A stretch of DNA of 21,067 nucleotides, taken from DASVXQ01 sp046727955 (lineage in GTDB: Bacteria > Actinomycetota > CALGFH01). Location of the stretch: assembly GCA_046727955.1 (NCBI GenBank), contig JBKPDO010000119.1:1-21067 (forward strand), read 5' to 3'. The notes under the pieces are model-generated. The model saw only the letters and a program-made list of their open reading frames with translations, was not told the DNA's origin and ran no database searches. Each line of letters opens with the position of its first letter. The first letter of the stretch is position 1. The translations under genes were made by a program, and so were the position numbers. This document shows, one piece after another, positions 7,834 to 14,748 of this stretch.

Positions 7834-7915
7834 GGCAACTGGTGGCAACCGGTGGCAACGGTTTTGGCTTTTTTCCGCCATTTGCGAGGCCCGACCATTT
7901 GCCACCGGTTGCCAC
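7834..7915. repeat. Iteron-like cluster with a 15-bp inverted repeat
   Basis: Three tandem 10-bp units, GGCAACTGGT, GGCAACCGGT and GGCAACGGTT, occupy 7834-7863. GTGGCAACCGGTGGC (7842-7856) is repeated as its exact complement at 7901-7915. The 44-base spacer contains a T-rich run (7862-7874) and two CCATTTGC units (7878-7885, 7895-7902), related to the same motif on the minus strand. It lies 31 bases outside the IS6 end and 243 bases upstream of the DUF899 start. Such clusters serve as regulator, replication-initiator or recombinase sites; which applies here is unknown. Confidence 0.6.
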
Positions 7916-8157
7916 TGATTGCGCCCGCTAGGCTCCCTAAACGCGCCATCCTCGCGGCTCGAAAGCCCTGAAAGCCCTGATAGAAGATGCGTTCGGAGGC
8001 GTCTGGGCTTGCGCGACGGAGTCTTGACCCGCCCTCTATAGAAAGGTGGTCGATGCGCCGCTGTGGTCTTTGAGTCCACGCGGTAGCGGTGGATCGTGGA
8101 TGTACCGTCGGTGCCTGGGCTCCGGTCCCCCGTAGCGGCGAGAAGGAGGGAAAGGCG

Positions 8158-8928
8158 ATGACGCAGCACCGGACTGGAACGCGTGAGGAGTGGCTTGCGG
8201 CGCGGCTCGAGCTCCTCGAGGCCGAGAAGGAGCTGACCCGCCGCGGCGACGAGCTGGCGCGGCGGCGGCAGCAGCTCCCTTGGGTCCGGATCGAGAAGGA
8301 CTACCGCTTCGACATCGACGAAGGCAGCCTCGCCATGCTGGCAGACCTGTTCCGAGGTCGCTCCCAGCTGCTCGTCTACCACTTCATGTTCGGGCCGGAG
8401 TACACGGCGGGCTGCCCGGCCTGCTCGGCGATCGCGGACGGCTTCAACGGCTTCGTCGTCCACCTCGAGAATCACGACGTCGCGATGACCGCCGTCTCGC
8501 GCGCGCCGCTGGACAAGCTCCAGGCCTACAAGCAGCGGATGGGATGGACCTTCCCCTGGGCATCCTCGCTCAGCAGCGACTTCAACTACGACTTCAACGC
8601 CTCGTACACCGAGGAGCAGCAGCGCGCGGGAACCGTCGAATACAACTACAGGTCAATGGACGTGACGCCGGTGCTGGAAGCCGGCGGCGAAGGCCCTGTC
8701 GCCGAGTTCGCGGCGATGGTCGGAACCGACGCGGCGACCTATACGCGGGAGGCGCCGGGGATGAGCGCGTTCGCGCTCGAGGACGGCGCCGTCTACCACA
8801 CCTACTCTGCCTACGCCCGAGGCGTGGACGCCCTCTGGGGCATGTACCAATGGCTCGACCGGGCGCCAAGGGGACGCAACGAGACCGGGCCGTGGTTTCG
8901 CCGCCACGACGAGTACGACAAGGGCTAG
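8158..8928 (+). CDS. DUF899 family thioredoxin-like protein
   Basis: The start chosen is the ATG at 8158 because AGAAGGAGGG lies just upstream; a longer frame from 8089 has no such signal. The 256-aa product opens with EEWLAARLELLEAEKELTRRGDELARRRQQLPWVRIEKDY, the hallmark N-terminus of DUF899, followed by a thioredoxin-like core with LLVYHFMFGPEYTAGCPACS (Cys86-x-x-Cys89), then NFY-like DFNYDFNASY and a C-terminal YARGVDALWGMYQWLDRAPRGRNE. The family has a thioredoxin fold; no reaction is established. The gene is intact, in contrast to its neighbours. Confidence 0.9.
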   Translation: MTQHRTGTREEWLAARLELLEAEKELTRRGDELARRRQQLPWVRIEKDYRFDIDEGSLAMLADLFRGRSQLLVYHFMFGPEYTAGCPACSAIADGFNGFVVHLENHDVAMTAVSRAPLDKLQAYKQRMGWTFPWASSLSSDFNYDFNASYTEEQQRAGTVEYNYRSMDVTPVLEAGGEGPVAEFAAMVGTDAATYTREAPGMSAFALEDGAVYHTYSAYARGVDALWGMYQWLDRAPRGRNETGPWFRRHDEYDKG

Positions 8929-9051
8929 ACGTTTCGCGGGCCGCGTCGGGGTCTGGACGACGGCCGTCAGAAGCCGTTGAGCGGCAGCGATCTCATTCGG
9001 TGGAGAACCGCTCGAGCACCGGAGCAAGCCACCGGAGCCAGGACATCGCTC

Positions 9052-9659
9052 CTAGCTGTCGAGACGAACCTCGACTCGGCCGTCGATCTCGACGAGCGCG
9101 TAGTGCCCGGCAGACGCTGGCCCGGGATTGATGATTCGGGCGGCGGCGATGGTGTCGGTGCCGCGGGATTCGTGGATGTGGCCGCAGAGCACGAGGTCTG
9201 GTTGTTCTCGCTCGATGAAGGTCCGGATGACGGTGCTGCCGACGTGCTCGCCGCTCGCGAGTCGGTCGCAGGCGGTCCCCATCGGCGGCGCGTGTGGGCA
9301 AAAGATCTTGTGCCGGCAGTGCTTGACGTCGTTGAAGCCAGCTTCGATTCGCCGCTGGATCTCGTCGTCGTCGAGCTCGTAGGGGTGCGGAGCGGTGATC
9401 TGGGTGCGGCCGAGACGCCGAAGATGCCGACGTCGAACACGATGCCGCGCCCGTTGAGGCTGACGCCGAGTTCGGCGAGGCGGGCCTCGATCGCTGGGGA
9501 GTCCATGTTGCCGGCGAGCGCGAGTAGCCGCGGTGTGAGCGGGCGCCAGTGCTCGATCGCGCGCATGGCATCTTCGGCGGTGCCTGCGGTGGTGACGTCG
9601 CCGCCGACGATGAGCAGGTCGATGGGGCCGATCTCAGTCAGAGTGTCCGTGATGCTTTG
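9052..9659 (-). pseudogene. Metallophosphoesterase, N-truncated and frameshifted
   Basis: Upstream frame: TLTEIGPIDLLIVGGDVTTAGTAEDAMRAIEHW, then RLLALAGNMDSP, carrying the GGD and GN(H/M)D motifs of calcineurin-like phosphoesterases. Downstream frame: TQITAPHPYELDDDEIQRRIEAGFNDVKH, HKIFCPHAPPMGTACDRL, then DLVLCGHIHESRG with the GHxH metal motif, ending VEVRLDS. The frames meet near 9405 in GCCGCACCC, a one-base loss or equivalent. The first strand with the DxH metal ligands is missing: the frame closes with TGA at about 9660, exactly where a transposase relic ends. The gene converges on DUF899. Confidence 0.75.
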
Positions 9660-9892
9660 TCATGTGGGTACCCGGTGGAGCCAACGGCCCAGGCAGATGA
9701 GCGTGGCGGCGGCCCGGCAGACGTCCCGAATGCGAGAGAGCAGGCCTTGTCAGCAGCGCAGCGACCAGGCGCCTGCAAGGGTGGCCGATCAACGAGGTGC
9801 TCGATCAGCGCGCGCAGCCTGGCCCGGCAACGGTTGTAACCCTGCTGCGTTCGGTGAGCCTGTGGGGCGCGGAAACTCGAATTCGCGTCGTG
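9660..9892 (-). pseudogene. C-terminal relic of a DDE (IS5-like) transposase
   Basis: One frame reads QAHRTQQGYNRCRARLRALIEHL, like the conserved end of the DDE domain of IS5-type transposases, where Glu in RALIEHL would be the catalytic acid. A second frame completes the protein: GLLSRIRDVCRAAATLICLGRWLHRVPT and a stop at 9662-9660. The two are separated by a short frame-disrupted stretch (about 9740-9790). No N-terminal part is seen to the right. The stop codon abuts the beginning of the truncated phosphoesterase, so this insertion probably removed that gene's 5' end. Family assignment by resemblance only. Confidence 0.5.
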
Positions 9893-10175
9893 ACCAGGCG
9901 CTCCATCGACTTCTGATCAGGGAGGAACACGCGAGAAACAGATCAGGGACACCTGGACGATGGCTGCTGCTACTCCCGATCTGTCACTGATCTGTTCCCG
10001 CGTTCGGCAGGATTTCGAACCCGCGCACCTGTGACCGGCGACCTTTCGGACACAAACCCTACAGCGCCAGCGGTGTGGTGAACTCCGGCAGGCCCCAGGG
10101 GTCCAGTCGGCCACCGACTCGAGCCCATGGGCTGCCTGCCATATGGTGCGGAACTCGGGTCGGACGGCGGCCGGA
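9893..10175. other. Non-coding stretch with short inverted repeats
   Basis: No gene recognised. AACAGATCAG at 9937-9946 is inverted exactly at 9987-9996, and GATCAGGGA occurs at 9915-9923 and 9941-9949. On the minus strand around 10025-10010 there is a GGGTTCGAAATCC resembling a tRNA T-arm, but the loop is one base too long and no other arms fit. Confidence 0.4.
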
Positions 10176-10195
10176 TTTCCCTCCACTTTCCCTCC
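10176..10195 (+). repeat. Paired TTTCCCTCC repeats, left arm
   Basis: TTTCCCTCC at 10176-10184 and 10187-10195, start-to-start distance 11 bp, about one helical turn. The same motif and spacing recur on the other side of the tRNA-like sequence. This resembles arm-type binding sites of tyrosine integrases. Role inferred. Confidence 0.55.
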
Positions 10196-10340
10196 GCCCG
10201 ACGCTCGGCCGCGCGGGACAGGGCGGCGCGGGCGGGGACGCCGAGAGACGGGCGAAGCTGTGGACAGGCCGTTTGTGCAGCTCACGGCCGATGACCGGGG
10301 CCAGGTGGGGATGGGAGGTGACCCTCGGGGAGCCGGTGGT

Positions 10341-10396
10341 GCGGCCTGTAAAATCGCCGGCTAGCGCCTACCCAGGTTCGAATCCTGGTCCTGCCA
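10341..10396 (+). other. tRNA-Tyr 3'-half-like sequence (attachment-site candidate)
   Basis: CTGTAAA at 10346-10352 matches a Tyr anticodon loop, followed by a class-II variable arm (GGC/GCC stem) and a perfect T-arm, CCAGG-TTCGAAT-CCTGG at 10372-10388, then TCCTGCC-A as the 3' acceptor strand. The anticodon stem has a mismatch next to the loop. No proper D-arm or matching 5' acceptor strand (GGCAGGA) lies upstream, and CCA is not encoded. So this is a tRNA 3' half, as left at one end of an integrated element, not a complete tRNA gene. Confidence 0.55.
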
Positions 10397-10458
10397 CATA
10401 GCTGAGCTGCGGAAACGCGGTCTGTGGGCGCCCTGGTGCGCCCGCTGGCCGGGGCAGG

Positions 10459-10478
10459 TTTACCTCCGTTTTCCCTCC
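10459..10478 (+). repeat. Paired TTT(A/C)CCTCC repeats, right arm
   Basis: TTTACCTCC at 10459-10467 and TTTCCCTCC at 10470-10478, again 11 bp apart and in the same orientation as the pair at 10176-10195. It lies about 63 bases after the end of the tRNA-like sequence. Confidence 0.55.
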
Positions 10479-10483
10479 CAGGA

Positions 10484-10505
10484 CGCGGCGCGAACGCGCG
10501 CCGCG
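10484..10505. other. Strong GC hairpin
   Basis: CGCGGCGCG (10484-10492) pairs perfectly over nine bases with CGCGCCGCG (10497-10505) around a 4-base loop. It sits six bases after the right repeat pair. No T-run follows. It may be structural, or a terminator for something now lost. Confidence 0.4.
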
Positions 10506-10883
10506 CCGGGACCGTGACCAGGGCGGCTAGTCGCAGCCCGATGTGGGGCGATCGGCGGGTGTGGACCTGGGACCGCCGGCAGTGACCCGAGCGCATTCGC
10601 AGGAGATCGCAGGCGTCGGCAGCCGTGGGCTGCAGGGAGGTGTTCGTGCGGCTCGCCGGCTGGGTGCTCGTGCGCAAGATTGCCGGGCAGGTCATGTCGA
10701 TGCCGCCGGGCCTTGTGGGCTCGCGGATGATGTCAGGAGCGACGGTGGAGCCCGCCGGCTGGCTCGGGCCCGATGCGGCCGGTGCTGGCTGGACCGGCTC
10801 CGCATGGCTTGAGGGACGCGATGCGGCGGACCCGACTGCGCCGAGGGACCGCTTGAGGTTCCTGAGGTTTCCCGTAGCAGGAT
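10506..10883. other. No recognisable gene
   Basis: Plus-strand frames here (for example 10625-10918) have no motif and no good ribosome binding site. No repeat or hairpin of note. Confidence 0.35.
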
Positions 10884-10997
10884 CTATGGCGGTGGCGGGA
10901 CGACATCGTCGTCGTTGACGGCGAGTTCGGGGAGTCGACAGGCGCAGACCGCCTCGCGGAGGGTCATGCCGAATTCATCAGCGAGGTCGGCTCGGTG
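10884..10997 (-). pseudogene. Possible C-terminal gene fragment
   Basis: A 37-codon minus-strand frame reads ADLADEFGMTLREAVCACRL, then PELAVNDDDVVPPPP and a stop. The amphipathic helix and acidic, Pro-rich tail look protein-like, but the frame is closed by TGA upstream and no family can be named. Confidence 0.2.
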
Positions 10998-11104
10998 TCA
11001 TCCTGCTCTTGGTGGCGTTGCTGCTCGGTGATCTCGCCGGCACGGCCGCGCGGATCGTGGACGGCTTCTTCATCCCGGCGGCCCAGCGCTTGTTCAGCCT
11101 GCCT
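10973..11104 (+). pseudogene. Membrane-segment gene fragment
   Basis: The plus-strand frame reads HQRGRLGVILLLVALLLGDLAG, then TAARIVDGFFIPAAQRLF, a convincing transmembrane helix followed by an amphipathic helix. No good start codon or Shine-Dalgarno is present, and after about 11104 the frame only reads antisense to the 410-aa gene. It looks like a stump of a small membrane-protein gene. Confidence 0.25.
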
Positions 11105-12326
11105 CGGCCACCAGCCGCAGTTCGTCGCGGAGCGCGGCCAGCGTGTCGGCCGCCTCGGCGCGAACCTGCTCCCACGCCGCCGCCCAGTCCGCCGGCGGCC
11201 ACGCCAGCCCCAGCGCCGCCGCCTTCCGGACGAGCTCCTCGTGGCCGCCTGGATGCTGCAGCAAGCTGCGGATGCGCTGCAGGCGCCCCAACCTGCTCAA
11301 TGCCTGGTTAGCCCGTTCGAGGCTGTCCGGGTCGGCGATCTTAGCCTTCAGGCAGGCCCGCAGCCGAGCCACGCTCTGATCCTTCACGGGAAGCTTTGCG
11401 CCCGCGTCGAGGCCCGGCCGCACCTGGTCGTCGTCAACCCGCAGGCTACCCAGCACCACCGCCAGCTCCGACAGCCGCTGGGCGAACTCCGAGCGGCTGG
11501 TGCACGGCAACGCCAGCCCGGTGATCGAGGTCCCACTCTCCAGTCGCAGCAGGGGCTTGTTGACCACCGCCAGCCGCCACCATGCGCCCAGGCCGTCCAG
11601 GACCTCGGCCAGGGCACGCGGATGCGCAGCTACGGGCGCCGCCACCTGCAGCCCAACGACCCGCTGCCAGCACCGGTGACCACCGGCGTGGCAGCCGGCA
11701 GGCTGCTGGATCTCCTCCCGGCCCAGGTTGCACATGGCGCTGTCGAGCTGCCGTCTCACCCCGCCCATGCTTCCTAGCCCGCTCACCTGGGGGTGGGAGA
11801 ACTGCGAGCACACCACCGCGGCGTCTGGCATCTGGCAGCCAGCGCACAGCGGCCGGGAGGTCGGCGCGACCCGACGCCACGCGGTCGTCCCGATCGCCGT
11901 CTGGTCCTTGCTGCTGGCGGCCAGGCAGAGCAGGTCCGGGCCCTCGGCCTGCTGGTGCGTGCAGGCCTTGCTCGCATCGATCAAGGTAAGCAGCTCGGCG
12001 ACCTCGCCGGGGTTGGTGTCGCCGATCTTCCACGACACTGCCCGCTGGGTCAGCAGGGCTTGGCGGGCGAGCGGGTCGGCCAGGATCCGCGCCAGGCGGC
12101 TGACACTCCAGCGCACCAGGACCTCGCGCAGCGCTTCATCGGCATCCTGCCGGTCGTCCAGCCGCGGCAACAGCCTGGTCTCTGCGACGAAAGCGCTCAC
12201 GATGGCGGACACGGTGACGACCTTCTCGCCGGTGGGGGTCTGCACGGGCAAGGAGGGCGCGAACGGCCACGCGGTGGCGTCTGTGGGCCGCGCGGTCGCA
12301 TACGTGATCGTGAGCTCGCCGACCAC
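11094..12326 (-). CDS. Uncharacterised 410-aa Cys/His-rich protein
   Basis: Starts with GTG preceded by GAGGAGGGAG at good spacing. The whole 410-aa frame is clean. I recognise no family. Three parts are visible: a helical N-terminus (about 1-120) with DEALREVLVRWSVSRLARILADP; a middle region with a metal-site-like pattern, Cys161-x2-Cys164, Cys173, His178, Cys199, Cys212-His213, His217 and Cys219 (PLCAGCQMPD, VVCSQFSHP, GCHAGGHRCW); and a helical, Leu/Arg/Ala-rich C-terminus (about 230-410) that may form coiled coils. No signal peptide or membrane helix, so cytosolic. It diverges from the truncated nuclease-like gene with 294 bases between them, which suggests, but does not prove, a shared defence context. 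Confidence 0.75.
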   Translation of the reverse strand: MVGELTITYATARPTDATAWPFAPSLPVQTPTGEKVVTVSAIVSAFVAETRLLPRLDDRQDADEALREVLVRWSVSRLARILADPLARQALLTQRAVSWKIGDTNPGEVAELLTLIDASKACTHQQAEGPDLLCLAASSKDQTAIGTTAWRRVAPTSRPLCAGCQMPDAAVVCSQFSHPQVSGLGSMGGVRRQLDSAMCNLGREEIQQPAGCHAGGHRCWQRVVGLQVAAPVAAHPRALAEVLDGLGAWWRLAVVNKPLLRLESGTSITGLALPCTSRSEFAQRLSELAVVLGSLRVDDDQVRPGLDAGAKLPVKDQSVARLRACLKAKIADPDSLERANQALSRLGRLQRIRSLLQHPGGHEELVRKAAALGLAWPPADWAAAWEQVRAEAADTLAALRDELRLVAEAG

Positions 12327-12620
12327 CGTTGACTCCCTCCTCGCTGCCGATGCGGCCCGACATGGCGGATCGGCGGACTCTACTTGTCGAACTCATCGGT
12401 CACCGACTGCCGGATGGCGCCGCCATCCACCTTGGCTCGAGCAACGGGCGCGGTTGGCGTTGGGGGATCGAGGGGGGCTGCTGGTGGACCCGCGCGTGCT
12501 GGCGAGCCGAACCGAGGCTACCATGCGCTCAGACGAGACGGTCATCCCGACCGCGACAGCGGACCACGGGAGCAGGGCCCCCTCCCGTCCTCCCTTGTCC
12601 TGCTGTTTGAGGAGCTGTCC

Positions 12621-13043
12621 ATGGTGCTCGCCTCGCCCTTCTCGACCGGTGGCGGCGGTGAGACCTTCGAGAAGCTCGCCGGTGCGTGCGCCTTGGTCGC
12701 GCTCCTCGCCCGGGAGGAGATTCCCGGGCTCGACCTGCCGGTCACCAAGGTCCGGTTCCAGCAGCGCTACGCCGTCACCTGCTCGACGACATCGTCATCG
12801 ACGGGGCCAGCAGTGGAGTGCGCCGCACGCTGGAGATCCGGGTGCGCCATCGCCCGCGGCTGACCGCCTCCAACGCCAAGTTCGTCGAGCTCATGGCGGT
12901 CTTCTTGCGCACCATGCGGGAGAACCCGGCCGCGATCCTCAACGGCACCAGGCGGATAGGGCTCCTGCTGGACCCCGGCACCCCGGGCTGGGAGTCGCTG
13001 GCCGAGCTGACCAAGCTTGCCTGGGCGCACAGCGATGCCGCCG
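12621..13043 (+). pseudogene. N-terminal fragment of a defence-type nuclease/NTPase
   Basis: ATG 12621 follows GAGGAG at six bases. The start MVLASPFSTGGGGETFEKLAGACALVALL, then VRFQQRYA, LLDDIVIDG, LEIRVRH and ASNAKFVELMAVFLR match the pattern I associate with the N-terminal restriction-like nuclease domain of large bacterial conflict proteins (Cap4/DUF4297-like domains fused to STAND-type NTPases). The family's usual Q-x-K in the strand after LDD appears here as R-x-R, so the active site may be degenerate. A one-base shift near 12771-12776 separates QQRYA from HLLDDIV. Coding stops at ~13043, where the transposase half begins, so any ATPase part is lost. Domain assignment is from memory of the pattern and needs a search. 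Confidence 0.55.
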
Positions 13044-13670
13044 GGTCACCCCGGCCAGGTGGACCCGCCTGGTGTCCAGTTCGATAAAGAACAGCACGTA
13101 CAGCCGCCGGAGCCACACGGTGTCGACAGTGAAGAAGTCGCACGCCACGATCCCAGCGGCCTGCTGGCGCAGGAACGCCGGCCAAGAGCTGCTCGCCCGC
13201 CCGGGTGCGGGGTCGAGCCCGTGACGCCGAAGCGTCGAACGGATCGCGGTCGCTGACACGCACATGCCAAGCCGCTGGAGCTCTCCCCTGATGCGCTGAT
13301 AGCCCCACCGAGGATTCTCCCCGGCCAGGCGGACGATCAGTAGTTGGATCTCCTGGTCCAGCGGCGGCCGGCCGATCTGGCGGTGCGGGTACGTCCACGC
13401 GCCGGCGAGCAGCCGCCGGTGCCACCGCAGTAGGGTGTCGGGCTTGACGAAGAAGCACGACCAGCGGGTTCGGGGCAGGACGCGGCTGACCGCGGCGAGC
13501 AGGGCCCGATCAGTTGGCTCCAGCCTGGGACGTGGGGTTTGGCGACGGGGGACGGCAAGTTGGTGGCGCAGGTCCAGGATCTCCAGGTCCTTGGCGGCGT
13601 CGCCGCGAACAAGCAGTACGAGCACTTGAATCGAGCGGCACAGCGTGAGGTAGGCGAGTTTCGACAGCAC
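13044..13670 (-). pseudogene. Transposase N-terminal half (HTH plus first catalytic Asp)
   Basis: An uninterrupted frame of 209 residues: MLSKLAYLTLCRSIQVLVLL, DLEILDLRHQLAVPRRQ, WSCFFVKPDTLLRWHRRL, then ENPRWGYQRIRGELQRLGMCVSATAIRSTLRRHGLDP (HTH_21-like), and the start of the integrase core, AAGIVACDFFTVDTVWLRRLYVLFFIELDTRRVHLAGVT. CDFFTVDT carries the first catalytic Asp. Homology ends after AGVT at 13044; what follows is antisense of the nuclease-like gene. About nine residues later in a complete protein one expects TQQARNLLLVLGE, which is found at 20747. This is the IS3/IS481-like rve superfamily. Confidence 0.85.
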
Positions 13671-13767
13671 CAGGTGACCTTTGCGGTGGGGAGCCGAAGC
13701 GTCACAGTACCGAGCCGAGCTTCGGCGCGAGCCCGCAGCTCACGGCCACATACGAGTTTGCGCACCC
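13044..13767 (-). mobile_element. Left (N-terminal) half of an rve-type insertion sequence
   Basis: Contains the first 209 codons of a transposase and, at 13752-13767, the outer inverted repeat (ACGAGTTTGCGCACCC). Its complement matches 14 of 16 bases with 20312-20327, the outer end of the right half. The element is cut at 13044 inside the catalytic domain. Confidence 0.75.
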
Positions 13768-13960
13768 AACAACCACCCCGCCCTGCAGCGGTTCCAGCGG
13801 CGCGCCCGACGGGCGCTGATCGGGTACACCGCGCTCACCATCCTCGCCTACTTCGCGCTGGCCCAAGGTCACCTCGACGCCTTCGGCCTGGCGGACAAGG
13901 GCAATCGAGGGACTGCTGATCGGGCTGCTGGTGATCGAAGGACGGCGTGCCCGCGCCTGA
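13768..13960 (+). pseudogene. Small membrane protein, N-truncated and frameshifted
   Basis: Directly outside the insertion-sequence end, the plus strand reads HPALQRFQRRARRALIGYTALTILAYFALAQGHLDAFGLADK, then, one base out of frame, AIEGLLIGLLVIEGRRARA and a stop. The shift lies in GACAAGGGCAATC, one G too many. Two hydrophobic segments suggest a small two-pass or hairpin membrane protein. The N-terminus was probably removed by the insertion. A strong hairpin follows the stop. Family unknown. Confidence 0.5.
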
Positions 13961-13970
13961 GCCCAACACA

Positions 13971-14001
13971 GAACGGGGAGGGGCTCGGCGCCTCCCCGTT
14001 C
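13971..14001 (+). terminator. Strong hairpin, likely terminator
   Basis: An 11-bp perfect stem (GAACGGGGAGG at 13971-13981, CCTCCCCGTTC at 13991-14001) with a 9-base loop, 10 bases after the stop of the small membrane-protein fragment and 65 bases before the end of the convergent VOC gene. There is no T-run, but GC-rich actinobacterial terminators often lack one. It could serve both converging genes. Confidence 0.6.
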
Positions 14002-14065
14002 GTTGCTTGCAGTTCGGGCACACGAGGTGCCCTGCAATGAGCTGGCACGAGGAATCGTCAAACCG

Positions 14066-14494
14066 CTACGGCGCCACGGTCTCGCCGCCCCACTCCTCCG
14101 GGGCGACGTCGGTGAGCGTCTGGGTGAAGGTCCACTGGTGGCCGAACGGATCCTCCACGTTGTACTGACGCTCGCCGTACTCGAAGTCGGTGGGCTCCAT
14201 GAGGATCCGGGCGCCGTGCGCGCGGGCCCGCTCGCAGTGGGCGCGGGTGTCGTCCACCCGCACCGTGACCGAGTGGGTGACCTCCCCTTGGCGCGGGGGG
14301 CGGCGGTCGCCGCGCACGTCGGCGACGATCAGCGCGCCGTCATCGAAGCGGAGTTGCGAGCGGTGGTTCTCCCCGATGCGCAGCCGCTCCGTGAAGCCAA
14401 ACGCCTCGGTGAGCCAGGCGACCGCTTGTCGGACGTCGGGGTAGGTGAGCACCGGGATGACGGTCGCGTCAGGGACGGAACGGTTCCTCTTCAT
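14066..14494 (-). CDS. VOC family protein (glyoxalase/bleomycin-resistance-like)
   Basis: A 142-aa product from ATG 14494, with GAGAGAGG just upstream. Single VOC unit pair: VIPVLTYPDVRQAVAWLTEAFGFTERLR opens the fold, SQLRFDDGALIVADV closes the first module, HSVTVRVDDTRAHCERARAHGARILMEPTDFEYGERQYNVEDPFGHQWTFTQ is the second. The PFGHQW end is typical of the PhnB/YdeM-like subgroup of small resistance-type VOC proteins. Ligand unknown. An in-frame ATG at 14590 would add 32 residues (MSLDELARLG...), which do not belong to the fold; I prefer the shorter start. It lies downstream of the reductase gene on the same strand. Confidence 0.85.
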   Translation of the reverse strand: MKRNRSVPDATVIPVLTYPDVRQAVAWLTEAFGFTERLRIGENHRSQLRFDDGALIVADVRGDRRPPRQGEVTHSVTVRVDDTRAHCERARAHGARILMEPTDFEYGERQYNVEDPFGHQWTFTQTLTDVAPEEWGGETVAP

Positions 14495-14748
14495 ACGCCT
14501 CTCTCTCGCGTGGTTCGGGCTGGAGGCCAAGCGGGCAGCGGCTTGCCGATCGCGGTGGGGACCCAAGCGGGCCAGCTCGTCCAGGCTCATCGCAAGCTCG
14601 CTCCGCCAGCCTCGTCCGGGGCGTTCAGCGAAGCTGGAGTCCGCGCTCTGGGCGGGGTCGTCGAGCGGATGCGGCACTGGCTCGCACGCGCAACGGGCGC
14701 GCCCGCTGGCTGCGCGGCACCAAGGATGCTCGGATTGCCCAAGCTTGC

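Noticed and set aside
7970..7985. Short tandem GAAAGCCCT repeat
   Set aside because: Only two units of nine bases in non-coding DNA; not distinguishable from chance slippage.
10000..10075. A tRNA-like T-arm on the minus strand (GGGTTCGAAATCC)
   Set aside because: The loop has eight bases, and no acceptor, D or anticodon arms can be drawn; not a tRNA gene.
10313..10396. A full tRNA-Tyr of about 84 bases
   Set aside because: GGGAGGT pairs with only five of seven acceptor positions, and no D-stem forms; only the 3' half is supported.
12380..12517. A 45-codon minus-strand frame ending GGAIRQSVTDEFDK, 53 bases upstream of the 410-aa gene
   Set aside because: Pro-rich, closed upstream by a stop and without a good start; perhaps a gene tail but too little to call.
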